From positions 124,001 through 188,000 of the forward strand of contig NZ_JANHAV010000005.1 in NCBI RefSeq assembly GCF_024464655.1: 64,000 nucleotides of DNA. The letters run 5' to 3'. Below, piece by piece: positions 33,802 through 41,958 of this stretch. Source of the stretch: Halobellus inordinatus. Its GTDB lineage: Archaea > Halobacteriota > Halobacteria > Halobacteriales > Haloferacaceae. The notes under the pieces were generated by a model, which saw nothing but the letters and a program-made list of their open reading frames with translations, did no database searches and was not told the origin of the DNA. Each line of letters starts with the position of its first letter. Position 1 is the stretch's first letter. The translations under genes were made by a program, and so were the position numbers.

Positions 33802-34147
33802 TACCTATCAGAAGGGGGACGTCTTCTGGGCTCCCGATCCCTTCAGACAGGGATCGAATCCTCGACTCTGGTTAGTTCTGGCCGCAGAGCAGCTACCGTA
33901 TCCCGGCGAGGAGTACGTTTGTGCTGCACTCACGACAAGCGACCTTCCGGCAAACCACGAGGTCGGAGATGCGTGGATTACTGGCCGAAACCCCGATAAG
34001 ACATCGTACTGTTCTCCGTGGGTTATTGGAACGGTCAAACACCGTGCCGTAGCGAATCCACAGGGATGCATCACAACGGAGTTCACCGATCAAATAATTA
34101 CTCAGAGTAAAGCGGTTCTTGACGGGTCTTGGGAGCTGTCGGAGTAG
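33794..34147 (+). CDS. MazF/PemK-like endoribonuclease toxin
   Basis: From GTG 33794 the 117 aa protein reads MSDTYQKGDVFWAPDPFRQG and then SNPRLWLVLAAEQLPYPGEEYVCAALTTSDL. The KGDVFWAPDPF...RLWLVL pattern matches the first strands of the MazF/PemK fold, and PWVIGTVKHRAVANPQGCIT the later core. It would cleave mRNA. A GTG at 33785 is an alternative start. The module is bounded by repeats R1 and R2. Confidence 0.75.
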   Translation: MSDTYQKGDVFWAPDPFRQGSNPRLWLVLAAEQLPYPGEEYVCAALTTSDLPANHEVGDAWITGRNPDKTSYCSPWVIGTVKHRAVANPQGCITTEFTDQIITQSKAVLDGSWELSE

Positions 34148-34177
34148 ATCAGGAAACCGTGTGCTCGACTCATTATA

Positions 34178-34262
34178 CTTCCACCGAGCCTACTAGTATA
34201 TTTTCGCCCGGTAGTGTCCCGGGCGTACATTCTTATATGCTACTAGAATTAATTGTAAATAA
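34178..34262 (+). repeat. Cassette-boundary repeat R2
   Basis: TTCCACCGAGCCTACTAGTA is followed by the stem CGCCCGG/CCGGGCG with loop TAGTGTC (core 34212-34230), then GTACAT and TACTAGAATTAATTGTAAAT. Upstream flank and core match R3. The core lies 1,085 bases from R1. The rest of 34148-34480 holds nothing else that I can support. Confidence 0.7.
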
Positions 34263-34480
34263 TTCAACTAGTTTCAACTGGGTCTATTGTCTGGACAGAG
34301 TAGTCCACAGAGAACCCCATTATCGGCGTATCCCCGGGAAAATCGATGATGACGGGCCGGGAATAATGTCTGCCGGGGGTGCTGTGTGTCTGTCAGGTTT
34401 GGATGTCCACGCTGAATAAAGCGCGCGTATTGCTCACTCCTGGTTATCGGATTTCAGGGCCACTTCCATATCGTTTGTCT

Positions 34481-35080
34481 CTATATCCCGAGCCACTCAT
34501 CGTTGCGGATCTGGTACCCCTTTGCCCGGCAGAACTTGGCCGCTTGTCGCCGTACAGCACGGGATCCCGGAAGTTTTTCTTTGTCTCGAATGCGTTCGAT
34601 AATCCAATCGCTAATGGCCTGGATCCCTTCATCGTCGTCATCGGCGTCAATGGCTTTGAGCTCCTTGAACGTCATTTCGTAGGCTTTGCGCTGTGACCAA
34701 CGGAGATCCGCGTTCGGGAGCGTCTCGCTGGCTTCTACAACCCGTTTCATGGCCGCGGCGACGGTCGGCCGCTGGACTGCAACACTGACGGCAACGGGCG
34801 AATCGAACGTCTCCTCGTCCGTCGCCGGCAAGAGTTCTTCGATCGTGTAGCTCCCGTCGGCCGATTCAACCTTGAGGTCGCCGGCGGCAGCGATGAGCTG
34901 GGCCCCCGTTGCCGGGAATTCAACTGATTCGAGTTCCGACTCAAGATCGCCGAACTCTTCTGCCTCTACCGGTGGCTCCGGTTCGTCCCCCCGCTCTAGT
35001 TCTGCGGCAACGTCGCGCTCTCGCTGACGTCTATCGGTGTCCCGCGCTTGCTCCTCTCGGCTGTTCTTGTCATCTGCCAT
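34481..35080 (-). CDS. Cassette gene: acidic protein with DUF5789-like segment (199 aa)
   Basis: The protein starts MADDKNSREEQARDTDRRQR and is strongly acidic and helical at first. The segment VEFPATGAQLIAAAGDLKVE followed by SADGSYTIEELLPA resembles the PAT-E-L...G...ELL pattern of haloarchaeal DUF5789. The C-terminal half (WSQRKAYEMTFKELKAIDAD...RRQAAKFCRAKGYQIRND) is basic-helical and unknown. It is the sole gene of the cassette between R2 and R3 and runs opposite to the MazF module. Confidence 0.65.
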   Translation of the reverse strand: MADDKNSREEQARDTDRRQRERDVAAELERGDEPEPPVEAEEFGDLESELESVEFPATGAQLIAAAGDLKVESADGSYTIEELLPATDEETFDSPVAVSVAVQRPTVAAAMKRVVEASETLPNADLRWSQRKAYEMTFKELKAIDADDDDEGIQAISDWIIERIRDKEKLPGSRAVRRQAAKFCRAKGYQIRNDEWLGI

Positions 35081-35280
35081 CTTCGATTGTAGGCTCTCTA
35101 GTCGGATAGGCCTGTGGCTGGTGAACCAGGAATTCCTAGCGCCTTACTGTCATATTGATGATACTAACGGCTCAAAGTTCACCCGTGTTCAACATTATCA
35201 CAGAGTCGTGTCTCCAATCCCAGAGTTCGGCATCTGTGTCGTATTTACTGGTTTAAAGCCCCCAAAACGTTCTATTTTAG

Positions 35281-35365
35281 TTCCACCGGACCTACTAGTA
35301 GAAACTCGTCCGGTAGTGGTCCGGGCGCACATTTTGGAGATACTAATAGAGTCAATTACGAATGG
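35281..35365 (+). repeat. Cassette-boundary repeat R3
   Basis: TTCCACCGGACCTACTAGTA is followed by CGTCCGG/CCGGGCG with loop TAGTGGT (core 35314-35332), then GCACAT and TACTAATAGAGTCAATTAC. The stem keeps pairing through a G-T wobble. It lies 1,102 bases from R2, so the two cassettes are nearly equal in length. No other gene is seen in 35081-35490. Confidence 0.68.
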
Positions 35366-35490
35366 TTGACTGGCCCTATGGGAGCCATCATTCATACGTA
35401 TTGTCACGTAGTGGGTGTCTCTCGCTGTGTTTGGATTCTCAGCCGCACACAAGGAGAGTGCATCACCACGGACGAGAACCCCAGAGCCGA

Positions 35491-36345
35491 TCAACGCCGT
35501 TCCATACCCAGATAGAGGACGACAATAGCACACAGATAGAGTGTCATCCCCCCGACGACCCCCCACGTCAACATATTCGACGGGTCGAAGTTGTGCCAGA
35601 CTCGGGCAACACCAACCAGTACCATCGTGAACCCGAGTATCTGGCTCTGGACCAGTATGCGGGCGGCACTCCAGCGCAGGTCGAGCACGACGACCCCGTT
35701 GACGACACCGAAGAGTGCGAACCAGCCGGCAAGAATTCGTGCCGTCAGCGGGGAGACTGCCCACGGCCACGCACCAATCATTATGTCGGGGAAGATAAAC
35801 AGGATGACGGCACTGACGGTGACGACGACGCCGAGGCCACCTCCCAGCACTCGGACTGCTCGTGGTAGAACGGGTCCACTGTCTCTCTCCTCTCTGGGGT
35901 CAGTCCGGCAATTAAGTACCCATAACGCGGGGACGAGCACCGGCGTGACAGCGTAGAGAATCACCCAGAGGTAGAACGTGTGGTGGCTGTGGTTGAAATT
36001 TTCCCAGTGGAGGACAGTGGCGATGGCCATCGCCCACGTGAACGTGGCGATGCCGAGAAACACCGGAGCGACCCTGTGCCACTCGTCTACGGTGGCGACT
36101 CGGTAGAAAAAATACACGCCCGCTCCGTAGCCAGCACCCATTATGATCGGTGTCATCTCGGGCCGAATCGTCCACGCGAAGAACTCAGCAGTCCGAGTTG
36201 GCTCCCCGTAGAGAACCAGAAATGCCGCGGCGAGAAACGGGATGATGAGACGTGCGACCCATCGAGTGATAGGCAGGACCTGGTCCTCCCGATTCTGCGC
36301 GTCCCCCAGCAACACCTGTACTCGTGGCTGTTCAGTCAGTTTCAT
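35491..36345 (-). CDS. Multi-pass membrane protein, function unknown (284 aa)
   Basis: A soluble N-terminus (MKLTEQPRVQVLLGDAQNRE) is followed by about eight hydrophobic helices, for example LIIPFLAAAFLVLYG, FLGIATFTWAMAIATVLHW, YLWVILYAVTPVLVPALWVL and LYLCAIVVLYLGM. HWENFNHSHHTF is a conspicuous His-rich loop. No transporter family is recognised. It lies just beyond repeat R3. Confidence 0.7.
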   Translation of the reverse strand: MKLTEQPRVQVLLGDAQNREDQVLPITRWVARLIIPFLAAAFLVLYGEPTRTAEFFAWTIRPEMTPIIMGAGYGAGVYFFYRVATVDEWHRVAPVFLGIATFTWAMAIATVLHWENFNHSHHTFYLWVILYAVTPVLVPALWVLNCRTDPREERDSGPVLPRAVRVLGGGLGVVVTVSAVILFIFPDIMIGAWPWAVSPLTARILAGWFALFGVVNGVVVLDLRWSAARILVQSQILGFTMVLVGVARVWHNFDPSNMLTWGVVGGMTLYLCAIVVLYLGMERR

Positions 36346-36665
36346 CGGTAATCCGACCCACTCTCTGATCCGATTTCGGGGAGAGTGTTTTCCCCGGTAA
36401 ACAATCGCCCCGCCGAAGATGGACGCTCAAGCAATGTCGACTGCCAAAGCTACTCTCGGACGGCTTGCGATCTGGTACACGTCGGTTCATACGACACCAA
36501 TCCCTCATTGTTATTCGTTAACATATATCATAAAGGTTCCCGAATCGACACCGTACCATCGCGTCGAACCGTGGGAGGCAGACGAAAATAGCGCGTCGCC
36601 CCGAGGTACTATCGTCCGCCAGGACCGACTAACTCCTGAATCTACCAGGCGTTTGTCGGTTGCGA

Positions 36666-36741
36666 CAGTACCGTTTGCACCTCACGCGCGATCGCACGAC
36701 AGCGTGTGATCGATGCACGATCGTTGCAAACGCGAACGTTA
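36666..36741. mobile_element. Inverted-repeat element A, copy 2
   Basis: The left end CAGTACCGTTTGCAC and the right end TTGCAAACGCGAACGTTA flank the palindromic interior GATCGCACGACAGCGTG. Both interior and termini match the copies near 6751 and 57837. The right edge reaches the stop codon of the MFS gene at 36739. No coding capacity. The rest of 36346-36665 holds only the promoter of the gene at 36345. Confidence 0.7.
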
Positions 36742-38031
36742 GTCTTGCGCAACTGTCTGGCCCGCCTGCTCAGGTGCGGGCGCAGGTGGTTCGTGGGTTC
36801 CGAAGTCGGGGTGCGTCTCTTCCATCCAGACGTACACGATCGCCCCGGAGACGAACATCAGAGCGGCGATGATGTAGAACGCCGCCTCGGCGTTCACGAA
36901 CTCCATCGAGAGCCCGATCAGGATTGCACCGACGCCATAGCCCGAGTCGCGCCACATACGGTAGACGCCCATCCCGGTCGCGCGCCACGTCGGATGGGCG
37001 GCGTCGCCGGGAACGGTCATCAGATTCGGGTAGAGCAACGCCATTCCGAGGCCGGACACACCAGAGAGCACGGTCCACGGGAGATAGCCCTCGACGAGAA
37101 CCATCCCGAGGACGCCAGCCCCAGTGAGGAACATTCCGGCGAGGACAGGTGGCCGGCGGCCGATGCGGTCGGCGAGTCCGCCGGTCGCAATCTGCAGGAA
37201 GTACATCGCGCTGTGAACGCCGACGACGAACCCGACTGCCGCGATTCCAAGCCCCTGGCTGGTGAGATACAGCGGGACGGCGAGCCAGAACAGCGTATCG
37301 ACGAACTTCTCGATGTGGCCGGCCTGTGCCGCCGCGAACAGCGTCTTGTCGCCGTAGGTTGCGCGCTTCAGCACGTCGACGAACGGGAGGTTCGCGTCGT
37401 GGTGGTCTTCGTCGTCGACCTCCGCCTCTGCGAGTTGGACGGTCTCTTTGATCAGGAAGATCGAGATGAGGAACGCGAGCACGACGACGGCTGCGAGGAA
37501 GTAGAACGGCTCTGGCCGGAGGCTCGTCCGGGCCGCGATGACGCCGGTGACCCAAGCACCGACGGCGACGCCGGTGTAGCCGAACGCCTCGTCGATACCG
37601 ACGGCGAGACCGCGCTGATCCGGCCCCGCGATGTCGATTTTGGCGTTGATCGCCATACTCCAGGTCAGCGCCTGGTTGATGCCCAGCAGGACGTTCCCGA
37701 CGGTGATCCAGCCCCAACTGGGCGCGAAGATGAGAATGACGGGAAGCGGGAGCGCAGTCACCCACCCGAGGACGAGCACGGGCTTGCGGCCGTACTCGCC
37801 GCCCCACTTGCCGGCGTAGAGGTTGAGGAGCGCCTTGACGAAGCCGAACGAGACGACGAACGAGCCGATCACGAACAGCGACTCGACGCCGAGCACGTCC
37901 CGGCCGAGAACGGGTACGACCGCCCGTTCGGACCCGATAGTCAGCCCAGTCGCGAACACTAGGAGGACGTGCAGCGAGAACTGCCCGAGGTGTTCGCGGA
38001 TACCCTGTTTGAGTTCAGTGTCTGTCCTCAT
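36739..38031 (-). CDS. Major facilitator superfamily transporter
   Basis: The 430 aa protein has 12 predicted helices. Typical MFS signatures are seen: the loop 2-3 motif as GKWGGEYGRKPVLVLG (G-X3-D/E-R-X-G-R) and its repeat in the second half as GGLADRIGRRPPVLAG. A charged central loop (AEAEVDDEDHHDANLP) separates the halves. The substrate is unknown. The divergent regulator at 38210 may control it. Element A copy 2 abuts its stop codon. Confidence 0.88.
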   Translation of the reverse strand: MRTDTELKQGIREHLGQFSLHVLLVFATGLTIGSERAVVPVLGRDVLGVESLFVIGSFVVSFGFVKALLNLYAGKWGGEYGRKPVLVLGWVTALPLPVILIFAPSWGWITVGNVLLGINQALTWSMAINAKIDIAGPDQRGLAVGIDEAFGYTGVAVGAWVTGVIAARTSLRPEPFYFLAAVVVLAFLISIFLIKETVQLAEAEVDDEDHHDANLPFVDVLKRATYGDKTLFAAAQAGHIEKFVDTLFWLAVPLYLTSQGLGIAAVGFVVGVHSAMYFLQIATGGLADRIGRRPPVLAGMFLTGAGVLGMVLVEGYLPWTVLSGVSGLGMALLYPNLMTVPGDAAHPTWRATGMGVYRMWRDSGYGVGAILIGLSMEFVNAEAAFYIIAALMFVSGAIVYVWMEETHPDFGTHEPPAPAPEQAGQTVAQD

Positions 38032-38209
38032 AGATCACTCCCGTCGAACGTCACGGCGCGCTGCTCTCCGTTGGCGTCCGGTAATTCGTTACTGACTCGA
38101 TCAGGGCTGCGTTCCGGCATCAGTATACACCCGTATGAGACATATTGGGATATAGGTACTGCCGGACATAGCCGGTACTGTTAATTTATCTTAGCACAGA
38201 GACAACACA

Positions 38210-38944
38210 ATGAGTCTGTACGAGGCTTCGTTTCGGGTCAAACACGAGTGTCCGTATCGCGAAATTTCGGAGCATCACCCGGATCTCACCATCCGTGAGT
38301 GGTATCTGAGTGACTGTCAGGTAGTCGAACTCACGTCGCCAGGAACGCCGGCGGACGAACTCCTCGACGAAATAGGCGACCTCGGAACGGTTCTGCACAG
38401 GTCGGTCGACGAATCGGGCCTTCACGTCGTCACCCAGTCTTGTCTCTGCTCGCTCGAAGACTCGATCATCGAACGGTTCGAGAAGTACAACACCCTGTAT
38501 CAGCCACCGACGGTTCACCACCAGGGCTGGGAGCACTACTCGGTGATCGCATTCGACGAGAGCGACGTCCGCGCACTCCTGCAGGATCTGGAAGCCGATC
38601 GCGACATCGAGGTGCTCTCGAAGACGGCGATCACGGAACAGCAGATTCCCCACAGTATGCTCGCCCCGGTCGATCAGTTGTTCGAAGACGTGACCGACCG
38701 ACAGATGGCGGCGTTGCGGTTGGCGTTAGAGAGCGGGTATTACGAGCAGCCCCGGAAGACGTCGCTCCGAGCGCTGGCAAAGCAGACGGCCGTCGCGCGC
38801 TCGACGTACGAAGAACACCTCCGGAAAGCGGAGAACAAGATTCTCACGAACGCCGGACAGTTTTTGCGACTGGTTACGGCGACGTCAACGGGAGACCCAT
38901 TAGAGATAGAACGGAACCGACAGCCCGAGCAGCGAGCAGACTGA
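38210..38944 (+). CDS. Bacterio-opsin-activator-like HTH-10 regulator with N-terminal Cys residues
   Basis: The 244 aa protein begins MSLYEASFRVKHECPYREIS and ends with HTH_10: VTDRQMAALRLALESGYYEQPRKTSLRALAKQTAVARSTYEEHLRKAENKI. Cysteines in HECPY, SDCQ and QSCLCSLED could bind a metal or sense redox. It is divergent from the MFS gene. TTAATTTATCTTAG about 30 bases upstream of the start is promoter-like. Confidence 0.88.
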   Translation: MSLYEASFRVKHECPYREISEHHPDLTIREWYLSDCQVVELTSPGTPADELLDEIGDLGTVLHRSVDESGLHVVTQSCLCSLEDSIIERFEKYNTLYQPPTVHHQGWEHYSVIAFDESDVRALLQDLEADRDIEVLSKTAITEQQIPHSMLAPVDQLFEDVTDRQMAALRLALESGYYEQPRKTSLRALAKQTAVARSTYEEHLRKAENKILTNAGQFLRLVTATSTGDPLEIERNRQPEQRAD

Positions 38945-39126
38945 CCAAGCCGTTTCATACGGACGGTATCGGTACTCCGTCCGGGGCGATCGTGAGGGTT
39001 GTAACGGCGTCCTCGACGATCCCGAGACAGACCTGTTGTCTCGTGTGACTGGACGCATTGGTATCGAGCACGTTTCAGGCAGACAGAATCCACCGACCCG
39101 CATCCAAACGCTGGAGTCGGCGCCGC

Positions 39127-39573
39127 TCAGGAAGTGGTCGCGAGTGCGTCGATATTCCGCAGCGCCCGCCGGCAGACCGCCGCGTACGGGGCTGCGAGCA
39201 ACGGGATCTCGAAGGCGGCGCAGCAGCCCCCATCTACTCTCTCGACGCGATGCCCCGTCGCCGGAATGCCGGCGACGCGCCAGGTCCAGCGGTGGTCGGC
39301 ACAGGAGGTGACGACGAACGAGACCCGGAGGCCGCCGACAGTTCGAATGCGGCCGGTCGTCCCCTCGCTGATCCGACGGTCCCGACACTCGACGGCAGTT
39401 ATCGACGGCCCCCACCGCGGCCACTGCTGGGTGTCGATGAACAGGTCCCACACGCGATCGGGTGCGGCGTCGATCTGCCGGGAGACGATCAGTCGGCGGC
39501 CGTCCGGCGTCTCCGCGATCTCGCGGTGCGTCGTCACAGTGTGACAGACGACTGCCGTGTGAATAACACTCAC
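39127..39573 (-). CDS. SRPBCC (START-like) family protein
   Basis: The 148 aa protein has the SRPBCC opening LIVSRQIDAAPDRVWDLFIDTQQWPRWGPSI, followed by strands GLRVSFVVTSCADHRWTWRVAGIPATGHRVERV and a C-terminal helix. The fold forms a hydrophobic ligand cavity. Cyclase- and coenzyme-Q-binding-like relatives exist, but no ligand can be assigned. Starts at the first ATG or at an internal GTG (VTTHREIAETPDG) are both possible. Confidence 0.78.
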   Translation of the reverse strand: MSVIHTAVVCHTVTTHREIAETPDGRRLIVSRQIDAAPDRVWDLFIDTQQWPRWGPSITAVECRDRRISEGTTGRIRTVGGLRVSFVVTSCADHRWTWRVAGIPATGHRVERVDGGCCAAFEIPLLAAPYAAVCRRALRNIDALATTS

Positions 39574-39614
39574 GGCGGCGCACGGTGGTTGTCGAGAAGT
39601 GGCTCGCCGTTCGA

Positions 39615-40727
39615 TTAGATGTCGGCGACGTCTTCGATGGCGTCCGTCAGGGCCTTGATCGACTCGAGGTCGTGTTCGCCCATATGACCGATGCGGAACG
39701 TCTTCTCGCCGAGGGTCGAGCCGTAGCCGTTCGAGAAGACCATATCGTACTGCTCGGAGACGGCGTCGATCGTCCCGGCGACGTCGATGCCCTGCGTGTT
39801 CTCGATGCAGGCCACCGTCTGGGACTCATAGCCCGTCTCGGGGAACATATCGAAGTGTTCGTGCGCCCACTCGCGCGTGTACTCGGCCATCTCCCGGTGA
39901 CGGTCCGAGCGCCCCTCGTGACCCTCTTCGAGCATATACTTCATCTGCTTGCGGTACGCCAGCATTATCGGGATCGCCGGCGTGGAGTGCGTCTGACCTT
40001 TCCGATCGTAGTAATCGAGCGCGCGCTGGAAGCCGCCGTACCACGACGCCTCGTCCTTCTCGAGTTCGCGCTCGTAGGCGTCGTCGCTGACGACGCAGAC
40101 GGCCAGTCCCGGCGGCATCGCGAACGCCTTCTGCGTCGAGGCGAAGATGACGTCGATGTTGTGTTCGTCGATGTCGACGTAGTCGCCGCCCAGCGACGAC
40201 ACCGCGTCGACCACGAAGTAGGTGTCGGGGTACTCGGCGACGACGTCACCGATCTCCTCGATGGGGTTCCGGACGCCGGTCGAACTCTCGTTCATCACGC
40301 ACGCGACGACGTCGTAGTGTTTGTCACTCTCTTCGATCGCCGCTCGCACGTCTTCGGGTTTGACCGCCTGCCCCCACTCGTATTCGAGGCGGTCGACGTT
40401 CTTGCCGAGCCGCTCGGCCACGTTGGCGTGGCGCTCGCTGAAACTCCCGCAAGTCGGCACGAGTATGTTCTCGTCGACGAGGTTCAGCGTGGACGCCTCC
40501 CAGAACTCCGTCCCCGACGCCGTGAGGATCATCACGTCGTTGTCGGTGCCGAGGAAGTCCTTCGTGTCCTCGACGATCGTCGTGTACAGGTCCGTCATCC
40601 GGTCCATTCGGTGACCGAACATCGGCTGGCACATCTCCTCGATGACGTCCCCGCGTACCTCAGTCGGCCCCGGGATGTACAGCGTCTTGTCCGGATAGTC
40701 GTCTTTGTATTCGCGTTTCTGGGTCAC
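39615..40727 (-). CDS. Class V aminotransferase, alanine-glyoxylate/serine-pyruvate type
   Basis: The 370 aa PLP enzyme begins MTQKREYKDDYPDKTLYIPG (the PGPTEV region). It shows MFGHRMDRMTDLYTTI, ILTASGTEFWEAS, the Asp of the PLP site in YFVVDAVSSLGGDYVDID, and the Schiff-base Lys in FASTQKAFAMPPGLAV. It probably exchanges amino groups between alanine or serine and glyoxylate or pyruvate. Length and motifs are complete. Confidence 0.9.
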   Translation of the reverse strand: MTQKREYKDDYPDKTLYIPGPTEVRGDVIEEMCQPMFGHRMDRMTDLYTTIVEDTKDFLGTDNDVMILTASGTEFWEASTLNLVDENILVPTCGSFSERHANVAERLGKNVDRLEYEWGQAVKPEDVRAAIEESDKHYDVVACVMNESSTGVRNPIEEIGDVVAEYPDTYFVVDAVSSLGGDYVDIDEHNIDVIFASTQKAFAMPPGLAVCVVSDDAYERELEKDEASWYGGFQRALDYYDRKGQTHSTPAIPIMLAYRKQMKYMLEEGHEGRSDRHREMAEYTREWAHEHFDMFPETGYESQTVACIENTQGIDVAGTIDAVSEQYDMVFSNGYGSTLGEKTFRIGHMGEHDLESIKALTDAIEDVADI

Positions 40728-40951
40728 GGAATCACCTAGCTACGGTCAACTGCGCAGCGGGAGGTCATGGTACTTTTGATTCCCCACTGGGATGGACGGC
40801 GGTGCTTCTGGCGTGGCTACCTGTGCGGGGCCGGTTGGGATCTGACGGCTGATGAGTTGCCCTCGCCTGCTGCTGTACCGCGAGCAATATTAATAACAAG
40901 AAAATATCGAATAGCCAAATTTATTATTTTGTGTCATAGATTTATTACTCG
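40728..40951 (+). promoter_or_regulatory. AT-rich promoter region of the cobalt/nickel transporter operon
   Basis: The last 60 bases before cbiM are strikingly AT-rich (AATATTAATAACAAGAAAAT; AATTTATTATTTTGTGTC) and provide several possible TATA boxes, the nearest about 30 bases before ATG 40952. I looked for a cobalamin riboswitch and did not recognise one. Confidence 0.5.
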
Positions 40952-41629
40952 ATGGCACACATTCACCTCGGCGAAGGTTCGTTCCCGCTCTGGGCGCTCG
41001 CTCTCTGGACACTCATCGGTACCGGGCTCATCGGCGTGGTCGTCTACCGCATTCGGAAAGGCGGTATCGAGACCCGCCAGATCGCGCTCGCCGGCATCGC
41101 CGGCGCGGCGAGTTTCGCGGTCTTTCAGCTGAACATCCCAGTGTGGGGCGGGATCCATATGAACCTCACCGGCCTCGTCGGCATCCTCGCCGGGCCGCTC
41201 CTCGGCGCTCTGATCGCGCTCGTGGTGAACATCTTCTCGGCGGCGCTCGGACACGGGGCCGTCGGATTGTTGGGCGCAAACACGCTCGTCAACGCGTCGG
41301 AGGCCGTCGTGGCCTACTACGCGTTCCGCACGCTGGTCGGATTGGACTGGGACGTCTTCCCCGCGAGCACGGGGGCGGCGACGCTCGGTCTCTCGGCCGG
41401 CGCGGTGTTGATGGGGGCGATCATCGTCGTCAGCGGCGTCAACGGGAGTGCCCTCCCCCGCGCTGACCTCACGGTCGCTGTCGCCGGATTGGTCGGGCTG
41501 AATCTGGGCGTCGCCGTCGTCGAGGGGCTCTTGACCGGGTTCGTCGTACAGTTCCTCGCGTCGGTCCGCCCCGACCTCGTCGGCCTCGTCGACCGCCTCG
41601 GCCGCGACGCCTCGGAGGTGACGGCCTGA
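40952..41629 (+). CDS. cbiM: CbiM/NikM-type substrate-binding component of a cobalt/nickel ECF transporter
   Basis: The 225 aa protein starts MAHIHLGEGSFPLWALALWT. The N-terminal MAHIH provides the metal-chelating ATCUN-like region characteristic of CbiM/NikM. Seven or so membrane helices follow, with VWGGIHMNLTGLVGILAGPLLG, VNIFSAALGHGAVGLLGANTLVNASEA and VVEGLLTGF conserved. It captures Co(II) or Ni(II) for import driven by the CbiQ/CbiO genes downstream. The next three genes overlap or nearly abut. Confidence 0.92.
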   Translation: MAHIHLGEGSFPLWALALWTLIGTGLIGVVVYRIRKGGIETRQIALAGIAGAASFAVFQLNIPVWGGIHMNLTGLVGILAGPLLGALIALVVNIFSAALGHGAVGLLGANTLVNASEAVVAYYAFRTLVGLDWDVFPASTGAATLGLSAGAVLMGAIIVVSGVNGSALPRADLTVAVAGLVGLNLGVAVVEGLLTGFVVQFLASVRPDLVGLVDRLGRDASEVTA

Positions 41630-41952
41630 TGAAGCGCTGGACGCAGTACGGCAGCCTGCTCGGCCTCCTGGCGGTGTTTTTCGCCGCGGGGCTGTGGGGT
41701 TTCGCTGCCACCGGCGGCGCGGTTCCGTGGGCCAAGCGGTCGGCGACGACGCTGCAGCGCGGTATTCAGGAGGGCGGCGGCGGGCTCGTCGACCTCGGAC
41801 GCGGGGTCGTCGTCGCCGGCCCGATCCGGAACGGTGGTCTGGTCGTCGAGTTCCTCGCCGTCGCGGCTCTCTTCGCGCTCGTCGGCGTCGGACTGTACGT
41901 CTACGCCGACCGATACCGCGGCCTCGAAGACGCAAAACGGACGGGGCGGTAA
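41629..41952 (+). CDS. CbiN/PDGLE-like small membrane component
   Basis: The 107 aa protein overlaps cbiM (TGATG). It has two transmembrane helices (LLGLLAVFFAAGLWGFAA and VVEFLAVAALFALVGVGLYVY) separated by an extracellular loop. In ECF metal transporters this position is occupied by CbiN or a PDGLE-domain protein that helps load metal into CbiM. The sequence itself is too divergent for a firm family call. Confidence 0.75.
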   Translation: MKRWTQYGSLLGLLAVFFAAGLWGFAATGGAVPWAKRSATTLQRGIQEGGGGLVDLGRGVVVAGPIRNGGLVVEFLAVAALFALVGVGLYVYADRYRGLEDAKRTGR

Positions 41953-41958
41953 CCGAAG

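Noticed and set aside
36419-36709. 96 aa frame on the plus strand before the MFS gene
   Set aside because: It runs into element A copy 2, is not acidic, and has no recognisable domain. The region is better explained as a promoter plus a MITE.
40728-40951. Cobalamin riboswitch before cbiM
   Set aside because: No B12-box-like sequence or suitable structure was recognised, and the region is short and AT-rich like an ordinary archaeal promoter.
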